From contig JALHPA010000163.1 of the NCBI GenBank assembly GCA_022842745.1, positions 1-6,452 of the forward strand: DNA of 6,452 nucleotides, written 5' to 3'. Under the pieces are notes generated by a model. That model did not search any database and had not been told where the DNA came from. It saw nothing but the letters and a program-made list of their open reading frames with translations. The position numbers were made by a program, and so were the translations under genes. This document shows, one piece after another, positions 3,882-6,452 of this stretch (positions within the stretch are counted from its first letter, which is position 1; every line of letters begins with the position of its first letter). This DNA is from Pirellulales bacterium (GTDB lineage Bacteria > Planctomycetota > Planctomycetia > Pirellulales > JALHPA01).

Positions 3882-6452
3882 CAAGGGGAGCCAACCGCCG
3901 AAGCTCGCGGGGAGTTGCTGCGTTATCGCGATGAGGCCGGGCAGAAGCAGCCGGTGCGGAACGGGGCGGATTGGGAGCGGCGGAGGAAGCAGATTCTGGC
4001 CGGAATGGAAGAGGTCATGGGAACGCTGCCGCCGCGGCGGGAGGACGCTCCCTTGGACGTGCAAGTGTTGGAGGAAACCAAGGACCAGGGTTTTACGCGC
4101 TATTCGATCACATTCGCCGCCGATGGGGCCAACCGGACTCCGGCGTTTTTGTATGTTCCGACGCCAAACAAGGACGGAAAACGGCGGGCGGGAGTTGTCG
4201 CCTTGCACCAGACCACCCCCTTGGGCAAGAAAGAAGTCGACGGCCAAGGGACGCCGGACCAAGGGTATGCGCGGGAACTGGCGCGGCGAGGGTATATCGT
4301 CATCGCTCCGGACTATCCGTCTTTTGGAGATAACGCTTGTGACTTCTCGGATAGTCGCTACGCATCGGGGACGATGCGGGGCATCGTCAGCCACATGCGG
4401 TGCGTCGACCTGTTGCGTGCCCGCCTGGATGTCGACGGCGAGCGAATCGGGGCGATCGGGCACTCGCTGGGGGGGCACAATGCTCTGTTTCTAGCGGCGT
4501 TCGACCCGCGGGTCCGTGCCGTGGTGACAAGCTGTGGATGGACGCTGTTTTCCGACTACTACCAAGGCAACCTGACCGGTTGGACGTCGCCGCGCTACAT
4601 GCCGCGGATCCGCGAGCGGTTCCACCTGGACCCGAAAAAGATGCCATTCGAATTCGACGGGGTAATCGCGGCGATCGCGCCGCGGGCGGTCCTGTCGATC
4701 TCGCCAACGCGGGATGACAATTTCGCGGTCGACGGGGTGCGGAAGGGTATCGCGTCGGCGTCCAGGGTCTACCGGCTGTTGCAGAGCGAGAGCAATCTCA
4801 AGGCGCGTTATCCAGACAACGAACACCGGTTTCCCGAGGAGGAGCGATTGGCGGCGTACCGATTTCTGGGCGAGCACTTGCAAGAGCGGCCGGAGAGAGG
4901 GGAATTGGGGCACGAGTTACCGCGAATTCCGCCGACGGAGGCTATAGACGCCGTCGGCAAGATGAAGGTGGCCAAAGGATATCGGGTGGAGTTGGCGGCG
5001 GCCGAGCCGGAGGTCGCCAGCCCGGTGGCGGCGGCGTGGGACGAGCGCGGGCGGATGTACGTAGTGGAGATGCGGGGCTATAGCGAGCACCGGGAGGAAA
5101 AGCTGAGCCGCGTGCGGCTGTTGGAGGATGAAGACGGCGACGGGCGATACGAAAAGGCGACGATGTTTGCCGAGGGACTCTTGTGGCCGACGGCGGTGTC
5201 GCCTTGGGCGGGAGGGGTGTTCGTAGCCGATGCGCCGGACATCTGGTACCTGAAGGACACCAACGGAGATGGCAAAGCGGACGTCAATCGCCGGGTGTTT
5301 ACGGGCTTGGGAGTAGGCAACGTGCAGGGCCTGGCGAATACCTTTCTCTGGCACTGGGACAACCGGATCCACGGGTCCGCCAGCACCAACGGCGGAACGC
5401 TGGCGACGGTCGAGGGGGCGCAAAAAGCGGCGATCGAGTTGCGGGGCAGGGACTTTTCGTTCGATCCGCGGACGCTGGACTTCCGTGCCGAGAGCGGGGG
5501 GGGCCAGCATGGGATGACATTCGACGACTGGGGACGAAAATTTGTCTGCGCCAATAGCGACCACGTGCAACAGGTGCTGGCCGAGGATCGGTATCTGTCC
5601 CGAAACCGCCTGCTGGCGGCGCCCGGAGTGCGGGTGAGCATCGCGGCGGACGGGCCGCAAGCGGAGGTTTTTCGAGCCAGCCCCGTGGAGCCGTGGAGGA
5701 TCGTGCGGACCCGGCTGCGGGTGCAAGGCATCGCCCCCGGGATCGTGGAAGGCGGGGGCCGGGCGGCGGGATACTTCACCGGGGCCAGCGGAGGAACGAT
5801 CCTGCGGGGGGACGCCTGGGGCGAGAAAGATCGGGGCACGTACGTCGTCGGCGACGTGGGGAGCAACCTGGTCCACCGGAAGCGGCTGCGCCAGGAGGGA
5901 CTGTTGTCCGTAGCCGAGCGAATCGACGCCAACAGCGAGTGGATCGCTTCCAGCGACATCTGGTTTCGGCCGGCGCAGTTCGCGAACGGACCGGACGGCG
6001 CGTTGTACGTGCTCGACGTGTGCCGCGAAGTGATCGAGCACCCGCAGAGTTTGCCGCCGGAAATCAAGCGGCACTTGGACTTGGACAGCGGCCGGGACCG
6101 GGGGCGGATTTTCCGGCTCGTGCCAGAGGGGTTCGCGCGGCGGCCAATTCCCCGACTGGACAGGGCCTCCGCCGCGGAACTGGTCCCGCTATTGGGACAT
6201 CCAAACGCCTGGCATCGGGAAACGGCAGCGCGGCTGCTCTACGAACGACAAGATCCCAGCGTGGTCCCGGCGCTGCGCGCAATGGCCCAATCGGAACAGA
6301 GCGGACCGCTCGGGCGGGTGCAGGCGATGTACTCGCTCGTTGGACTGGAAGCGTTGGATGAAGAAACGTTGCGGTTGGCGCTCGCGGCCAGCCATCCGAG
6401 GGTCCGCGAGCAAGCGGTGCGGCTGGCGGGACGAGCGGCCATTCGTTCGACC
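3801..6452 (+). CDS. Secreted alpha/beta-hydrolase fused to PVC-type membrane-bound dehydrogenase propeller and HEAT-like repeats (3' end beyond right edge)
   Basis: One stop-free frame of 884 codons runs to the edge. GTG 3801 opens a signal peptide: R6, a hydrophobic stretch at 7-21 (FGFLSFACLVLAAAG) and likely cleavage near VRG27-Q28, so the product should act outside the cytoplasm. Residues about 30-365 form an alpha/beta-hydrolase of the acetylxylan-esterase/dienelactone-hydrolase type. Its nucleophile elbow is G220-H-S222-L-G-G, the acid is Asp305 or Asp306 in SPTRDDNF, and the histidine is His342 in NEHRFP, so the triad looks intact. Residues about 375-775 match the planctomycete putative membrane-bound dehydrogenase propeller: GYRVELAAAEP (393-403), the Asp-rich loops D443-E-D-G-D-G448 and D486-T-N-G-D-G491, GGGQHGMTFDDWG, WFRPAQFANGPDGALYVLD from 721, IEHP (745-748) and RGRIFRL (767-773). 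From about 790 HEAT-like helices begin (ELVPLLGHPNAWHRETAARLL). Family members often end in a CxxCH cytochrome c domain, which would lie outside the window. The likely substrate is an esterified carbohydrate or similar compound; this is inference. Confidence 0.9.
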   Translation, partial: MATIFRFGFLSFACLVLAAAGWHTVRGQGEPTAEARGELLRYRDEAGQKQPVRNGADWERRRKQILAGMEEVMGTLPPRREDAPLDVQVLEETKDQGFTRYSITFAADGANRTPAFLYVPTPNKDGKRRAGVVALHQTTPLGKKEVDGQGTPDQGYARELARRGYIVIAPDYPSFGDNACDFSDSRYASGTMRGIVSHMRCVDLLRARLDVDGERIGAIGHSLGGHNALFLAAFDPRVRAVVTSCGWTLFSDYYQGNLTGWTSPRYMPRIRERFHLDPKKMPFEFDGVIAAIAPRAVLSISPTRDDNFAVDGVRKGIASASRVYRLLQSESNLKARYPDNEHRFPEEERLAAYRFLGEHLQERPERGELGHELPRIPPTEAIDAVGKMKVAKGYRVELAAAEPEVASPVAAAWDERGRMYVVEMRGYSEHREEKLSRVRLLEDEDGDGRYEKATMFAEGLLWPTAVSPWAGGVFVADAPDIWYLKDTNGDGKADVNRRVFTGLGVGNVQGLANTFLWHWDNRIHGSASTNGGTLATVEGAQKAAIELRGRDFSFDPRTLDFRAESGGGQHGMTFDDWGRKFVCANSDHVQQVLAEDRYLSRNRLLAAPGVRVSIAADGPQAEVFRASPVEPWRIVRTRLRVQGIAPGIVEGGGRAAGYFTGASGGTILRGDAWGEKDRGTYVVGDVGSNLVHRKRLRQEGLLSVAERIDANSEWIASSDIWFRPAQFANGPDGALYVLDVCREVIEHPQSLPPEIKRHLDLDSGRDRGRIFRLVPEGFARRPIPRLDRASAAELVPLLGHPNAWHRETAARLLYERQDPSVVPALRAMAQSEQSGPLGRVQAMYSLVGLEALDEETLRLALAASHPRVREQAVRLAGRAAIRST

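Noticed and set aside
4893..4907. Possible internal start (GAG-rich stretch then TTG 4905) that would make the dehydrogenase a separate protein
   Set aside because: It is in frame with the hydrolase, there is no stop before it, and a product starting there would lack a signal peptide although the family is exported.
4917..6074. Long minus-strand open frame (385 codons) opposite the dehydrogenase domain
   Set aside because: It is a shadow of the fusion gene in GC-rich DNA. Its translation is rich in Pro, Arg and His with no recognisable domain, while the plus-strand frame matches family motifs throughout.
1..6452. CRISPR array, insertion sequence, tRNA or rRNA gene, phage or toxin-antitoxin module
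   Set aside because: No regularly spaced repeats, transposase-like frame, terminal repeats, cloverleaf or rRNA-like stretch was seen. Coding and composition look uniform across the window.

Overview
The window looks like chromosomal DNA of a planctomycete, most likely of the Pirellulales/Rhodopirellula type. This rests on three things: an ECF sigma factor next to a Ser/Thr protein kinase with the N-terminal layout typical of that phylum, a large secreted protein with the planctomycete/PVC-type 'membrane-bound dehydrogenase' beta-propeller followed by HEAT-like repeats, and high-GC DNA with frequent GTG starts. The phylum call is confident; the genus is not.

Layout. Four genes run leftward on the minus strand from about 3509 to the left edge: a TetR-family repressor (3509-2847), an ABC1/UbiB-type atypical kinase (2842-1403, its ribosome binding site abutting the tetR stop), an ECF sigma factor (1281-706) and the first 208 codons of a Ser/Thr protein kinase (624 to the edge). 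Rightward from 3801 to the right edge runs one uninterrupted 884-codon reading frame, cut by the edge. It joins a secreted alpha/beta-hydrolase (acetylxylan-esterase/dienelactone-hydrolase type) to a PVC-type dehydrogenase propeller and the start of a HEAT-like repeat region. The two large edge-spanning genes were read by direct translation.

Regulation. The 291-bp divergent region (3510-3800) holds the clearest regulatory signal: two copies of a 16-bp near-palindrome, ATGAGC-R-CGCTC-R-CAT, 50 bp apart. One lies on the -10 of the tetR promoter and the other on a possible -10 of the rightward promoter. The simplest reading is that the TetR protein represses itself, the ABC1 kinase and perhaps the divergent fusion enzyme. 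The sigma/kinase pair has a 121-bp gap and a possible promoter of its own, so it may be a separate unit.

Working model (inference): a ligand-controlled TetR switch couples an ABC1 kinase, a family often tied to quinone or lipid metabolism, to a periplasmic esterase/dehydrogenase fusion. Redox function of the propeller cannot be judged because any C-terminal cytochrome c domain would lie beyond the right edge.
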